Positions 34,801 to 42,922 of a DNA stretch of 64,000 nt are shown piece by piece. Each line of letters starts with the position of its first letter. Within the stretch, counting starts at the first letter, position 1. Both the position numbers and the translations under genes were made by a program. The notes under the pieces are model-generated. The model was not told the origin of the DNA. It was given only the letters and a program-made list of their open reading frames with translations, and searched no databases. The DNA comes from an uncultured Prevotella sp. (GTDB taxonomy: Bacteria; Bacteroidota; Bacteroidia; Bacteroidales; Bacteroidaceae): assembly GCA_944320355.1 (NCBI GenBank), contig CALUHC010000019.1:1-64000 (forward strand). Direction: 5' to 3'.

Positions 34801-36506
34801 GCATGCACTGCCCACTCGCTCTCGCGCGAGAACTGCACGAGGCGCGTGCCGTCATACTTGGATATCATCACGTTGGTGCCTCGGTTGCTGCCGCCGCTCG
34901 ATGATATCAGCTCGCGCTGCAGGTCACCATCCCACCATGCGGCCTCAACCGGGTAGGCAGTCTCGCCTTCGCGTATAACATCGCCCTTGCAATCGTAGAG
35001 ATTGCCCATGGTGGAGAAGATTTCATAGCCCTTGTGGGCTGGATCCACATCAATGCATCGGCCACGTCCCACGTCACCGATGGTGGGCAGATACCACTCC
35101 TTGATGTGTTCGCCGGTGGCCGCGTCGTAAAGCAGCTGCCCCATTAGGTTGCTCTGCTGTATGGCATATACCTCAAGACCTGGGCGGTCGGGGTCTATGT
35201 CGCTCACATCGAAGCGGTCGCCGTGCCCTATTCCGGGGCTCATCACCAGCCCCTTGGCCGAGTTCACGGCATATCCTCCCTCCATCACCTCGTCAATGCC
35301 GTCGCCGTCAACGTCGGCCACACGCATCTGGTGGAACTCGGCGGCCGGGGGATTGGCGCTCTTCATGGCCCAAGTGTAGGCGTGATGCCAGTTGGATGGC
35401 TGTCCGCCCGCCCAGTCAAACTTCCACTCGGTCACGTAATAGTGGTGGCCGGTCTCCTTGTTGCGGTTGTAACACTGCACGGCGAGCGACGGATGCACGC
35501 CGTCAAAGTAGGCAATGGCGAACTTGCCGCCCAAGAAGGCGTATTCCAAACCGTTGCTGTCATTGTAATAGTCGGCGCGATTGTCGCGGCTGTACTGGTC
35601 CTCTCCGTCGGTTATGGCGGCATAGTCTATCTCAGCGTGCGTCATCTCCTCGCCCGTTACCCCGTCTATTATAGATATGTAGAAAGGCGGATTGCGCTGT
35701 CCCTGCTTGGTGTAGTCGATGATGCCGTCGCCGTCGGTGTCGGCCGTGGCGCTGCCGCCCACGTAGCTTCCCCACGTGCCGGCCTCGGAATCCCAGAAGC
35801 GGGTGCCGTCGGAACTCTTGATGATGACCTCGCAACGGCCGTCGCAATTTATGTCGTATGCCACCACGAGGTCGTTCTGCCCGGCATCGATGTCAACGTT
35901 AGGTCCCACGTCAACCGTCCAGAGGCAACGGCCATCGAGCGAATAGGCCTGCAGTTTGTGGCTCGTGGTGGTGCAGCCGGGGTCGGCCGTGCCGGCCAGT
36001 CCGCAGTAACGGCGGTCGGCCAGTATGGCGTCATACTCCCCGTCGCCGTCGGTGTCCATGGGCCACGCGTACTTGAACTCATAGTTGTTGGGGTTGAGCA
36101 GCGTTGTCTCGAAGTCGATGTCGAAGAACACGTTGCCCCAGGCCTGCTGTTCGAACAGGAACGGCGCGCTCTTGTCGCCCTCCGCTCCGTCGGGCGACAC
36201 CATGCTCACGGCCAGCTCAGAGCCGTATGGTATCGACGCGGTGGCCGCCTGGTAATTGGTCTTGAGGATTGGCTCGGAGTTCACCTTCGTGTAGTCCGAC
36301 GCTCCCCGCGCCCTCATGTAGAGGTTGTAAGAGCAGTTCTCTGGCTCTTGCGCCAGCTTGCGCCACGACACGAGCACACTCTGCCCGCTGCCGTCGGTGA
36401 CGGCCACCACCGACCGACCGAGCGGCTGCTGTATGCGCTGGGCATACATTTCTGACGGCAATACAGCTGCCATCAACATTCCGATAAACAGTTTTCTAAT
36501 TGTCAC
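31890..36506 (-). CDS. PL11 rhamnogalacturonan lyase fused to autotransporter-type beta-strand repeats
   Basis: 1538 residues. A signal peptide (to about residue 22) and a full PL11 lyase (residues about 23-650; calcium loops PMDTDGDGEYD, ADTDGDGIID, VADVDGDGIDEV, and MTGDWREELILM) are followed by 800 residues of autotransporter-associated beta-strand repeats (PATR type; for example YTGRTVISEGTLCLNG, YTGQTVINEGTLTVT, KYGAGTWTLNN). A short tail (VDVYSVDGVKLRSG then GLAPGVYIVNGQKQIIN) resembles a reduced sorting/anchor tail. The repeats probably form a long beta-helix that holds the lyase away from the cell or binds polysaccharide. No transporter barrel follows. Confidence 0.9.
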   Translation of the reverse strand: MTIRKLFIGMLMAAVLPSEMYAQRIQQPLGRSVVAVTDGSGQSVLVSWRKLAQEPENCSYNLYMRARGASDYTKVNSEPILKTNYQAATASIPYGSELAVSMVSPDGAEGDKSAPFLFEQQAWGNVFFDIDFETTLLNPNNYEFKYAWPMDTDGDGEYDAILADRRYCGLAGTADPGCTTTSHKLQAYSLDGRCLWTVDVGPNVDIDAGQNDLVVAYDINCDGRCEVIIKSSDGTRFWDSEAGTWGSYVGGSATADTDGDGIIDYTKQGQRNPPFYISIIDGVTGEEMTHAEIDYAAITDGEDQYSRDNRADYYNDSNGLEYAFLGGKFAIAYFDGVHPSLAVQCYNRNKETGHHYYVTEWKFDWAGGQPSNWHHAYTWAMKSANPPAAEFHQMRVADVDGDGIDEVMEGGYAVNSAKGLVMSPGIGHGDRFDVSDIDPDRPGLEVYAIQQSNLMGQLLYDAATGEHIKEWYLPTIGDVGRGRCIDVDPAHKGYEIFSTMGNLYDCKGDVIREGETAYPVEAAWWDGDLQRELISSSGGSNRGTNVMISKYDGTRLVQFSRESEWAVHAGGAVRPAFMGDMTGDWREELILMKQNAETSTGMVGYSTNIPTDYSFYTLQEDPHYRLDCTTRGYYQMPCTGFYLGGDMPYPPLPPTMLTDLRWQGGSVWSASGSGFTSFDQASARNYTDGASVVFDISGENAQAIQLSGTLRPSAVYLMNPKGHDYTFGGTGTLAGEMELWKSQQGTVTIANDLAYTGRTVISEGTLCLNGTVAGPVELRAKGTLSGTGTLNGDVAFEEALNYEGCRIMPGNADNVYGVMTFGKSLTLPGSVYVEVSASAGQASMIKVNGDLTLEGANTITVNAVGGTLAPGDYVLAECSGTLTADPSAIAVRGLEGVNCDVSVDGSRLVLTVNETRAPQQGVVWTGNESNLWDYKAENFVAEGEATPFVTGDAVVFNDESGNRNITVDDNVSADGVTFDFDSGTYTFTGSGSIGGEGGLVKNGEGEVRMELTANSYTGQTVINEGTLTVTSLADGGKASALGASTAEEGNLQLNGGTLKVDATNMATDHIVTLADTSTVYVASASGTVSLKGIVKGDGYLVKDGPGQLNFTYGGENPFAGLIVKQGIVATGAWNSTFGRSGSPMVLAGGTVDLLDVNNSSTRPIFNYKVTVVEGTKNTVKGTTRGAINGSFAGTGDLTIVSDGVRNDIGADFSQFEGTLTAQGGNFRLQDNVTDMSKTRMVLDAGSIVSHYQSNGSGTRAVTTRIGSVESSADDCTLGNSRDSYEVGFNNESTEYEGRLAASRVTKYGAGTWTLNNEASTSDIVVAEGALELNNKPFSSTPSAITTGTVTVNAGGRLTGRGGASTIVVNKGGVIAAGSETVYGTMKSTGAVTLAEGSTIEVKVGVNSLSNGTNDKYKFQGNVSHNGDTILVKVNPERILQAGEKIEVFTGEGAQSGSFIIKTESPGQQIEWDDTALLSEGILLVASTDGIGGISVDGSKVDVYSVDGVKLRSGVAADGALDGLAPGVYIVNGQKQIIN

Positions 36507-36605
36507 TTATGGTTTTTAGTCATTGTCTTTTCTGTCGTTTCCAAGCCGGGTCAGTGCCTGCGGAAGACACCGCAGCCCCTCCGGCCAAACCAGCCGCACC
36601 GGGCT

Positions 36606-36792
36606 GGACTTTGTTTTTTGGCCTACATCACACCGTTGCCGCGCCCGCCTGTAACCATCTGATAATCAGTGGAGTTACAAAACGTGCCGTTTTGGCCTCT
36701 AAAACGTGCCGTTTCACCGCCTGAAACGGCACGTTTCGCAGCGCAAAACGGCACGTTTCGCAAGCCCAAACGGCAGGCTTTGATTTTTGACA
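36606..36792. repeat. 22-bp-phased palindrome array, copy E, with both outer boundaries
   Basis: Units at 36680 (centre TGC), 36702 (TGC), 36724 (GCA) and 36746 (GCA), and a decayed fifth at 36768, all 22 bases apart. Left marker TAACCATCTGATAATCA at 36652-36668; outer left word TTTGTTTTTTGG near 36610; right boundary TTTGATTTTTGA at 36779-36790. The cleanest copy in the window. It lies between the PL11 fusion gene and the two-domain esterase gene. Confidence 0.92.
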
Positions 36793-36828
36793 CACATCGC
36801 GGCGGCACACAGGCTGCCGCTTTTGCCT

Positions 36829-36906
36829 TTTGCAAAGGCCATGCAAGCGAGAGCGATGAGAGTTTGCTCTCAGATTGCCGGGCGCAGCTTGCCTTATGCA
36901 AAGGTA
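36829..36906 (-). repeat. Promoter-bearing intergenic repeat, copy 1
   Basis: A 78-base sequence about three-quarters identical to 62808-62884. It contains a GAGAG/CTCTC stem and ends in a minus-strand TACCTTTG (-7 box, 36899-36906). It may drive the PL11 fusion gene with a leader of nearly 400 bases that includes array copy E; no nearer -7 box was found. The remainder of 36907-37138 shows no gene. Confidence 0.6.
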
Positions 36907-37138
36907 GCATTTTTGCAAACATGGCACGCCCCGACAAGGCAGAAAATCAATGCAAGCGTTTGCATAAACAAAGGCGGTGACAATATGCAGCCGCCTCAAG
37001 CACAGGCACGGCAGGCACGAAAACACGAAAAGCAATGCCACACCGGCATTGCCTTCCGCTATTTTCCATGAGAAAAACACATAACAGACGGTGAACCCTA
37101 TGCCAGGCCTCACACAGACCCGGCGGCACACCCGGACG

Positions 37139-38557
37139 CTATTTCCCGCCCTTGCCGATGGCATCGGCCACGGCCTTGGCTATCACGCCCGCGCCCTTGG
37201 CCGTGGGGTGTATGCCGTCGCGCTGCATCATGTCCGACTTGGGGTCGATGAGCGGGTGCAGGTCGATGACCTCTATCTTGTTCTTCTTGGCCACCTTCGC
37301 TATGGCGGGGATTATTGATGCCACCACGACGGAGTCGCGAATCTGGTCGGGCTTGCCCGCCTTGGCCGATGTCTCTGAGCTTATGGGGTTGCAAAGGTAG
37401 ATGGCAGGCTTGCCCGGCAGCGCCTTCAGCTCGTCTATCATCTGCTGCAGGTCGGCGGCAAACTCACTGCCATATTTGTCCCAATTGCATGGTTTGCTGT
37501 CGTTGGTGCCGAGCTTTACGACCACGATGTCCGGCGCGAAAGCCTTGGCCTCGGCCCATGCCTGCTCCTTCATGTATGGTCGGTCGCCGTGGTTGAGCAG
37601 CGTGCGAGCGCTCACCCCGAAGTTGCGCACGCAGTAACCGGAGCCGAGCAACCGCTGCAACTGAGCCGGATAGCCCTGCACGTCGGCCATGTCGATGCCG
37701 AAACCGTCGGTTATGCTGTTGCCCACGCAGGCCACACGGAGCGCGTCGGCCTTCGGTGCCTTGACACTCTTGAGCCACGCCTCAAGCTCGCCGAGCATCT
37801 GGTCGTGGTATGCGAACGACGTGCGGAAGCCGAAACCGTGGCCGCCCGAGGGATATATGTGCACGGCGGCGGGTATGCCCGCGCGGCGCAGGGCGGTGTA
37901 ATAAGGCAGCCCGTTGGTGAGAGGCGGCACGGCACGGTCGTCGCCCGCCATGATGATGAGGGCGGGCGGAGTGCGGTGCTTGCCCACCTGCTTGTCGTTG
38001 GAGAACTCCCTCACGAGCTTCTCGTCGCGCCGGCCGTCGCCGAGGAAGTTCACGCACGAGCCTTTGTGCGTCACCCTTTCGTCCATCGAGATTACCGGAT
38101 AGAACAGTATCTGGAAGTCGGGACGCGCATCAATCGGTGCGTGCGTGGCCGTGGTGGATGCCAGATGGCCGCCGGCCGAGAAGCCCATTATGCCGACATC
38201 GTAGGGATTCACGCCCCAGGCGGCGGCACTGTCGCGCACGGTGCGGATGGCGTTCTGCGCGTCAGACATGGGCAACGAGCGGTCGCCACCCGGCATACGG
38301 TACTTCAACACACAGAAGGCTATGCCCTGGCGGTTGAAATACTCGGCCCAGTCAGTGCCCTCGTTCTGCATTGACAGGTGCGAATAGCCTCCGCCCGGAC
38401 AGTCCACGATGGCACGCCCCGTGGGGTTCTGCGGCAGGAACACCTGCAGGTTTGACGCCCCGTCGGGCGTGATGTTGACGGTCAGCTTGCGCGCCGTCTG
38501 TGCCTGCGCCGCCACACCGAGCAGCGCGAAGGCACACAATAGCAATGATTTCTTCAT
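37139..38557 (-). CDS. Secreted two-domain esterase: alpha/beta hydrolase plus SGNH hydrolase
   Basis: 472 residues, signal peptide to about residue 20. Residues 25-265 are an acetyl-xylan-esterase-like alpha/beta hydrolase (oxyanion CPGGGYSH, nucleophile Ser127 in GFSAGGH, DDRAVPP, and SGGHGFGF with the His). Residues 268-470 are an SGNH/GDSL esterase (GNSITDG, GTNDSK, and DGIHPT with the catalytic Asp and His). Both catalytic sets look intact. Each domain family removes acetyl groups from plant polysaccharides, so the fusion could clear two positions or two sugars. It has its own promoter and lies downstream of the alpha-L-rhamnosidase. Confidence 0.9.
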   Translation of the reverse strand: MKKSLLLCAFALLGVAAQAQTARKLTVNITPDGASNLQVFLPQNPTGRAIVDCPGGGYSHLSMQNEGTDWAEYFNRQGIAFCVLKYRMPGGDRSLPMSDAQNAIRTVRDSAAAWGVNPYDVGIMGFSAGGHLASTTATHAPIDARPDFQILFYPVISMDERVTHKGSCVNFLGDGRRDEKLVREFSNDKQVGKHRTPPALIIMAGDDRAVPPLTNGLPYYTALRRAGIPAAVHIYPSGGHGFGFRTSFAYHDQMLGELEAWLKSVKAPKADALRVACVGNSITDGFGIDMADVQGYPAQLQRLLGSGYCVRNFGVSARTLLNHGDRPYMKEQAWAEAKAFAPDIVVVKLGTNDSKPCNWDKYGSEFAADLQQMIDELKALPGKPAIYLCNPISSETSAKAGKPDQIRDSVVVASIIPAIAKVAKKNKIEVIDLHPLIDPKSDMMQRDGIHPTAKGAGVIAKAVADAIGKGGK

Positions 38558-38666
38558 ATCTTGTGTCTTGATTTTTATGCCTTGATTAAGCAGCTACGGC
38601 CAAAGACAGTGCAAACAGGCACAAAGAAAGCCCGCCTGCAAATCCCCATACGCAGCTTATCTCCTA

Positions 38667-38697
38667 CAAAAATACAAACAAAAAGGTTAATGCCAAT
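38667..38697 (-). promoter_or_regulatory. Promoter of the two-domain esterase gene
   Basis: Minus-strand TATTTTTG (38667-38674) with ATTG (38694-38697; one mismatch) and 19 bases between. Leader about 105 bases. Confidence 0.65.
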
Positions 38698-38765
38698 CCG
38701 CTTAACCACATTTAACAAAACGGGGAACGCTGAGCTTTGATGCACAATTCATACTGAAACAAATT

Positions 38766-38811
38766 GCGCAGGCTGCACCTTGCCATACAAACGGCAAGGC
38801 ACTGCCTGCGC
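38766..38811 (-). terminator. Stem-loop after the alpha-L-rhamnosidase gene
   Basis: Near-perfect 19-bp stem (38766-38784 with 38793-38811). The minus-strand T-run is weak (AATTTG), but its place between the rhamnosidase stop and the next promoter fits a terminator. The gap 38558-38890 otherwise holds only that promoter. Confidence 0.65.
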
Positions 38812-38890
38812 ATTTTTCTCAATAAGGCATATCACAATAAGTGCCACCGCCCCCGCAGGCAGCTGTCACGCTGCCCCTGCCCAGCGTCTT

Positions 38891-41554
38891 TCAGAACTCA
38901 TAGTCGCCCGAGCCGATCTGCCTCACGCTGCCGTCGGGCAGGTGAACCTCGGCGGTGGTGTTGGCGGGCAGGCTCACTCGCCAGACTATGCGGCCACCCT
39001 CGCGCCTCCAGTCGCTGCGTATGATGCCGTAGGGCGAGCGGTGGGAGGCCGAGACGCGGGTGAGACGGCTGATGGAGAAGTCGGGACGGAGCACCACGTG
39101 CTTGAACCCGGGGCGCGAAGGGTCGGGGCGTATGCCTGCCAAATGCTCATAGCACCACGGCAGGAGGTCGCCGAGCAGCATGACATGGTTGCCGCTGTTC
39201 ATTGACGGGTTGGCCGTGTCGCCGTTCCACAGCTCCCAGATGGTGGTGGCACCGCGCCTCACCATATAGCCCCAACCTGGGTAAGTGTCGGTGGTGGCGA
39301 GGGCGTAGGCCACGTCGCCGCGCCCTATCTGCGACAGATAACGCATGAGCCACTGGATGCCGATGACCCCGGCACTGATGTGTGTGTCGTTCTTCCGGAC
39401 TATGGTGTGCACCAGGCTGTCGGCCACCGACCGCTCCATACTGTCCGGCACGATGCCCATGGCCAGGGGCAGGAGGTTGGCCGTGACGGTGCCGTTGGCG
39501 TAGCGGCCGCCGAGCAGGAACGTGTCGTTGACGGCACGGAGCGTGACCGCGGCCTCGCTGGCGTAGTAGGCTGAGTCGGACGGACTGCCGACCATGGCGG
39601 CATAACGCTGCATGAGACGGCAGAGATAATAGTAATAGGTAGAGGAGATGAGCCGTCCGTCGGTCTGACGGGCCGGGTCCTTGCTGTGAACGAGCTTGGG
39701 CGACTCTGGCGGCACGCACCAGTCGCCATAGCGATCGTAGGGAACGAGGCCTCCGGAGTAGTTATCCCGGCGAATCATGTCGAGGAAACGCTTTATGGCG
39801 GGATAGCTCTCACGCATGGGGCGGAGGTCGCCGTACTGCCGGTACAGCATATCGCAGGCAAAGGGAAGGGCAGCGGGCCAGGTTATGTTGGTGTTGTATA
39901 GCCGCCAGTAGGCGGGCATCACGTCGCTGATGCGGCCGTCGGCGCGCTGGCCGTCGCGGATGTCGGCCACCCACTTGGCGTAGAGCGCGTGGTTGTCCAT
40001 GAGATAGCTCTCGCCGAGACAGCCCGTGGTGCGGTCGCCGAGCCACGGCATACGCTCGTCGCGCTGCGGACAGTCGACAGGCATACCCTTGTAGTTGCTG
40101 CGCACTCCGCGCCGCGCGTTGGCCACGATGGCGTTGAGCAGGCTCGGCCCTCCGGCCTCGTAGGCGGCGAAGTCGGTGCCGGTGTCGTCCATGCTGTCGG
40201 CAATCAGCTCGCGCACAATGCCGCAACCGGTAGTGTCACTGATGCCGGTTATCTCGGCATAGCGGAAGCCGTAGTAGGTGAACTCTGGCGACCAGCGGCG
40301 CGGCCGGCCGTCGCTCACGTACCACGCCGTGGCCTCGGCCGCGCGCAGGTTGGCCACGTAGAGCGTGGAGTCGCCCGCCTCAAGCAGCTCGGCGTGGCGT
40401 ATGCGGACGGTGTCGCCCGCGTTGCCGCGGAGCGATAGGCGCAGGCGGCCGGCGTTGTTTGTGCCGAAGTCAACTATAAAGCGGCGACCATAGCGGCGCA
40501 CGGACACAGGCCGATCTTCGGCATAGACCGTCATGGGCGGGGCAAGCGCGCCGCGCATACGGCCGCCGGGCGCGCCAACCACCTCGGCACTGCGCCAGCG
40601 GCTGTCGTCATAGCCGGCCTCGACCCAGCCCGACAGTGAGCGGCGTGCGTCGAAAAGCTCGCCGTCGTACTCGTTGGCATAGCGTATAGGGCCGTCGGCA
40701 CAGAACTTCCAAGACACGTCAGTGACCACGGTGTCGGCCGTGCCGTCACGGTATTCAACGATGATGTTGGCCAGCAGCTTGGGATATCCATAGGTGGTGC
40801 GCACGTTGGTCTGGTAGTTTTGCGTCTGCGCGAAGTAGTGGCCGGGAGCCAGGGCCACGCCCACGGCGTTGCGCCCCGTGGCGAGCAGTTGTGTGAGGTC
40901 GTAGGTGTCGTAGGCCACGGTCTTGGTATAGTCGGTGGGCAGGGGCGCGAGCACGTGGTCGCCAACGCGCCGCCCGTTGACCATCAGCACATAGTTGCCG
41001 AGGCCGGAGATGTGGATGGTGGCTCGGCTTACGGCTCCGCGCACAGTGAACTCGCGGCGCAGATGGCGCACGGCCATACGGCTGTGGCGGTCGGCGCGGT
41101 CGCCGGGCAGGAGTGTGTCGAGACCTATCCACGAGCCGCGCCACGCGGCGGGCGACATGAGACCGGTGGACCAGCGTGAGGCCGCGCTCCAGGCGGACTT
41201 GCCGCGACTGGTCTTGACGCGCACTTTCCAGTAGTAATCGCGGTTGGGACGGAGCTGGAGGCCACGCAGAGCCACCCACTGCGACGAGTCGGAGCGCACC
41301 CAGCCGCTCTCAAAGACATCTCCCTCGTTGCGGTCTATCCGCTCGCGCGACGAGGCTACTATTACACTATAAGCCGTCTGGACGACATTCCGCTCGGCCG
41401 ACTCTATCTGCCAGCCGAAACGCGGCGACGGCTCGTCGAGCCCCATCGGGGCCACGCGCCCTTCTACGGTGAGCCTACTGAGGCTCACCTTGGCTGCCGA
41501 GGCGGCACAGGCTATGAGCACCGCGAGGGCAAGCGCAAAGGTTTTCTTGTTCAT
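38891..41554 (-). CDS. Secreted alpha-L-rhamnosidase, GH78
   Basis: About 887 residues. ATG 41554 (MNKKTFALALAVLIACAASA) starts a clear signal peptide; the longer frame to 41590 adds nothing conserved. Order: an N-terminal fibronectin-like sandwich (SRLTVEGRVAPMGLDEPSPRFGWQ), the GH78 beta-sandwich (WRGSWIGLDTLL), and the (alpha/alpha)6 barrel with catalytic acids in PVDCPQRDERMPWLGD, then the C-terminal beta domain with LWNGDTANPSMNSGNH. The enzyme removes terminal alpha-L-rhamnose, here most likely from unsaturated oligomers made by the PL11 lyases. Confidence 0.95.
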   Translation of the reverse strand: MNKKTFALALAVLIACAASAAKVSLSRLTVEGRVAPMGLDEPSPRFGWQIESAERNVVQTAYSVIVASSRERIDRNEGDVFESGWVRSDSSQWVALRGLQLRPNRDYYWKVRVKTSRGKSAWSAASRWSTGLMSPAAWRGSWIGLDTLLPGDRADRHSRMAVRHLRREFTVRGAVSRATIHISGLGNYVLMVNGRRVGDHVLAPLPTDYTKTVAYDTYDLTQLLATGRNAVGVALAPGHYFAQTQNYQTNVRTTYGYPKLLANIIVEYRDGTADTVVTDVSWKFCADGPIRYANEYDGELFDARRSLSGWVEAGYDDSRWRSAEVVGAPGGRMRGALAPPMTVYAEDRPVSVRRYGRRFIVDFGTNNAGRLRLSLRGNAGDTVRIRHAELLEAGDSTLYVANLRAAEATAWYVSDGRPRRWSPEFTYYGFRYAEITGISDTTGCGIVRELIADSMDDTGTDFAAYEAGGPSLLNAIVANARRGVRSNYKGMPVDCPQRDERMPWLGDRTTGCLGESYLMDNHALYAKWVADIRDGQRADGRISDVMPAYWRLYNTNITWPAALPFACDMLYRQYGDLRPMRESYPAIKRFLDMIRRDNYSGGLVPYDRYGDWCVPPESPKLVHSKDPARQTDGRLISSTYYYYLCRLMQRYAAMVGSPSDSAYYASEAAVTLRAVNDTFLLGGRYANGTVTANLLPLAMGIVPDSMERSVADSLVHTIVRKNDTHISAGVIGIQWLMRYLSQIGRGDVAYALATTDTYPGWGYMVRRGATTIWELWNGDTANPSMNSGNHVMLLGDLLPWCYEHLAGIRPDPSRPGFKHVVLRPDFSISRLTRVSASHRSPYGIIRSDWRREGGRIVWRVSLPANTTAEVHLPDGSVRQIGSGDYEF

Positions 41555-41594
41555 AAACACGGATTGAAGGTTGCTTGATTGGTTTGTCATTTCT

Positions 41595-41787
41595 GGCAGG
41601 TTCTATAAATTATGTCGAGGCGATTTTTGCATTTTAGCGAGTGGCAGTTTGCAAGTTGAAGAGGGAGTATAGCAGGCTATACGACCGATAAGACTTGGCA
41701 AAATGACACCGATAAAAGCAAAAAGCGACCGAAACCATTTATTGAACATACCATTGTTTGTAAAAATCAGAATTTATAGTACCTGCC
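41595..41787. mobile_element. MITE-like element upstream of the rhamnosidase gene
   Basis: A 193-base segment bounded by 20-bp imperfect inverted repeats (41595-41614, GGCAGGTTCTATAAATTATG, and 41768-41787), with two mismatches between them. No transposase fits inside. No convincing target-site duplication is seen. It ends 41 bases before the start codon and could carry regulatory signals for it. Confidence 0.55.
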
Positions 41788-41898
41788 TTTTATATGATTC
41801 TACTCTGCGACAAGGTCGGCACACGGCCTTCTCGTTTGCGGTTCACCACCGTCCGCCCGCTCTTCCTCCCCACTCAGACATCGCGTCAGCCAGGTACG

Positions 41899-42084
41899 GA
41901 ACTTAGATTTTTGCTACGCGCCGAGCCGTCAACGTAGCCTCTGTAAGTCATTGATAATCAACGAGGTTACAAAACGTGCCGTTTTACAGTTTGAAACGGC
42001 ACGTCTTGGCCGATGAAACGGCACGTTTCGGGATGCGAAACGGCACGTTTCGCAAGGCCAAACGGCAGACTGTGATTTTTGATA
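41899..42084. repeat. 22-bp-phased palindrome array, copy F, with both outer boundaries
   Basis: Units at 41972 (centre TGC), 41994 (GCA), 42016 (GCA) and 42038 (GCA), and a decayed fifth at 42060. Left marker near TTGATAATCA (41951-41960); outer left word TTAGATTTTTG near 41902; right boundary TGATTTTTGATA at 42073-42084. Together with the MITE-like element it fills the gap 41555-42134. Confidence 0.92.
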
Positions 42085-42134
42085 CGGCAGCAGGCGGCAT
42101 TCCGGTCGCCTCGACACGGTAGCCGCAAGTGCCG

Positions 42135-42824
42135 TCAGCGGGCGTGCTGCAGCACGAAACTCTCGGCCACAGGCAGGAATCGGTCGTGGCCGCGGGCGTT
42201 GAGATGGGCGGTGTCCTTGCCCCCTCCGCCTTGGAAATAGATGCTGCGGAAGCGGTCGCTGGCGGCATAGATGCCACTGCGGCGAGCCGCGTCGAACACG
42301 GGGATGCCGTAGTTGCCGCACACGCGAAGCATGGCGTCGACCACCTTCTGGCGGTTGCTGCCCTCGAAGTCCTTGCACACCCAAGGCGTGAAGAACAGTA
42401 TCTGCGCCCGCGGATACTTCTCTATGAGGCCCGCGCACAGCTCGCCGAGCCGACGCTCGAACAAGTCGAGGCCGATGGAATCGAGCCGCGCGGCATCGTT
42501 GTGGCCACCTATCACAAGCACATAGTCGAGTGTGTCGGTCATGTCGGCATAACGCTTGTACATGCCCGTGCCCCACCGCTTGAGGTCAACGGATATGCAG
42601 TTGCCGTTGCGCCCGTAGTTGTGGTAGGTCATGCCGTGCTTGGCGGCCAGCTTGTAGTGCCACGTGTTCTCGATGGGTTCCCTGTGGTTGCGCACGTAGC
42701 TGTCGCCAATCACACCCATGCTCTTGCCCCTCAGCGGGTCGGCCGACTGCGCCGCGGCTGGGAGCAAAGCCCCGAAGGCCGCCACAAGTAACAGCACCCG
42801 GAGCGTGCTCAATCGTTTCATCAT
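42135..42824 (-). CDS. Secreted SGNH/GDSL esterase, probable rhamnogalacturonan acetylesterase
   Basis: About 229 residues. ATG 42824 (MMKRLSTLRVLLLVAAFGALL) gives a signal peptide; the longer frame to 42926 overlaps the preceding gene and adds no conserved residues. SGNH blocks: I GVIGDSYVRNH, II around YNYGRNGNC, III VIGGHNDA, V DTAHLNARGH with the Asp-His pair. It follows the GH27 gene by 98 bases in the same direction and is probably co-transcribed. Acetylesterase activity on pectin side groups is inferred from context. Confidence 0.85.
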   Translation of the reverse strand: MMKRLSTLRVLLLVAAFGALLPAAAQSADPLRGKSMGVIGDSYVRNHREPIENTWHYKLAAKHGMTYHNYGRNGNCISVDLKRWGTGMYKRYADMTDTLDYVLVIGGHNDAARLDSIGLDLFERRLGELCAGLIEKYPRAQILFFTPWVCKDFEGSNRQKVVDAMLRVCGNYGIPVFDAARRSGIYAASDRFRSIYFQGGGGKDTAHLNARGHDRFLPVAESFVLQHAR

Positions 42825-42922
42825 GTTGTATGTCATATCTGCTGTCATTGATTCTGCTGTGCGAAAGCGGTGGCGCAGGGCTTTAGGCACAACGGCAGAG
42901 GCGCGCCCTGCCCCAGGCCGTA

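Noticed and set aside
36680..36780. CRISPR-like reading of the 22-bp arrays
   Set aside because: Repeats are only 13 bp and spacers only 9 bp, well below CRISPR sizes; no cas gene is present.
36623..37164. Small frames across array copies (also near 4466-4918, 11143-11545 and 17464-17766)
   Set aside because: Their predicted proteins are just translations of the palindromic units in shifted frames and share no real domain.
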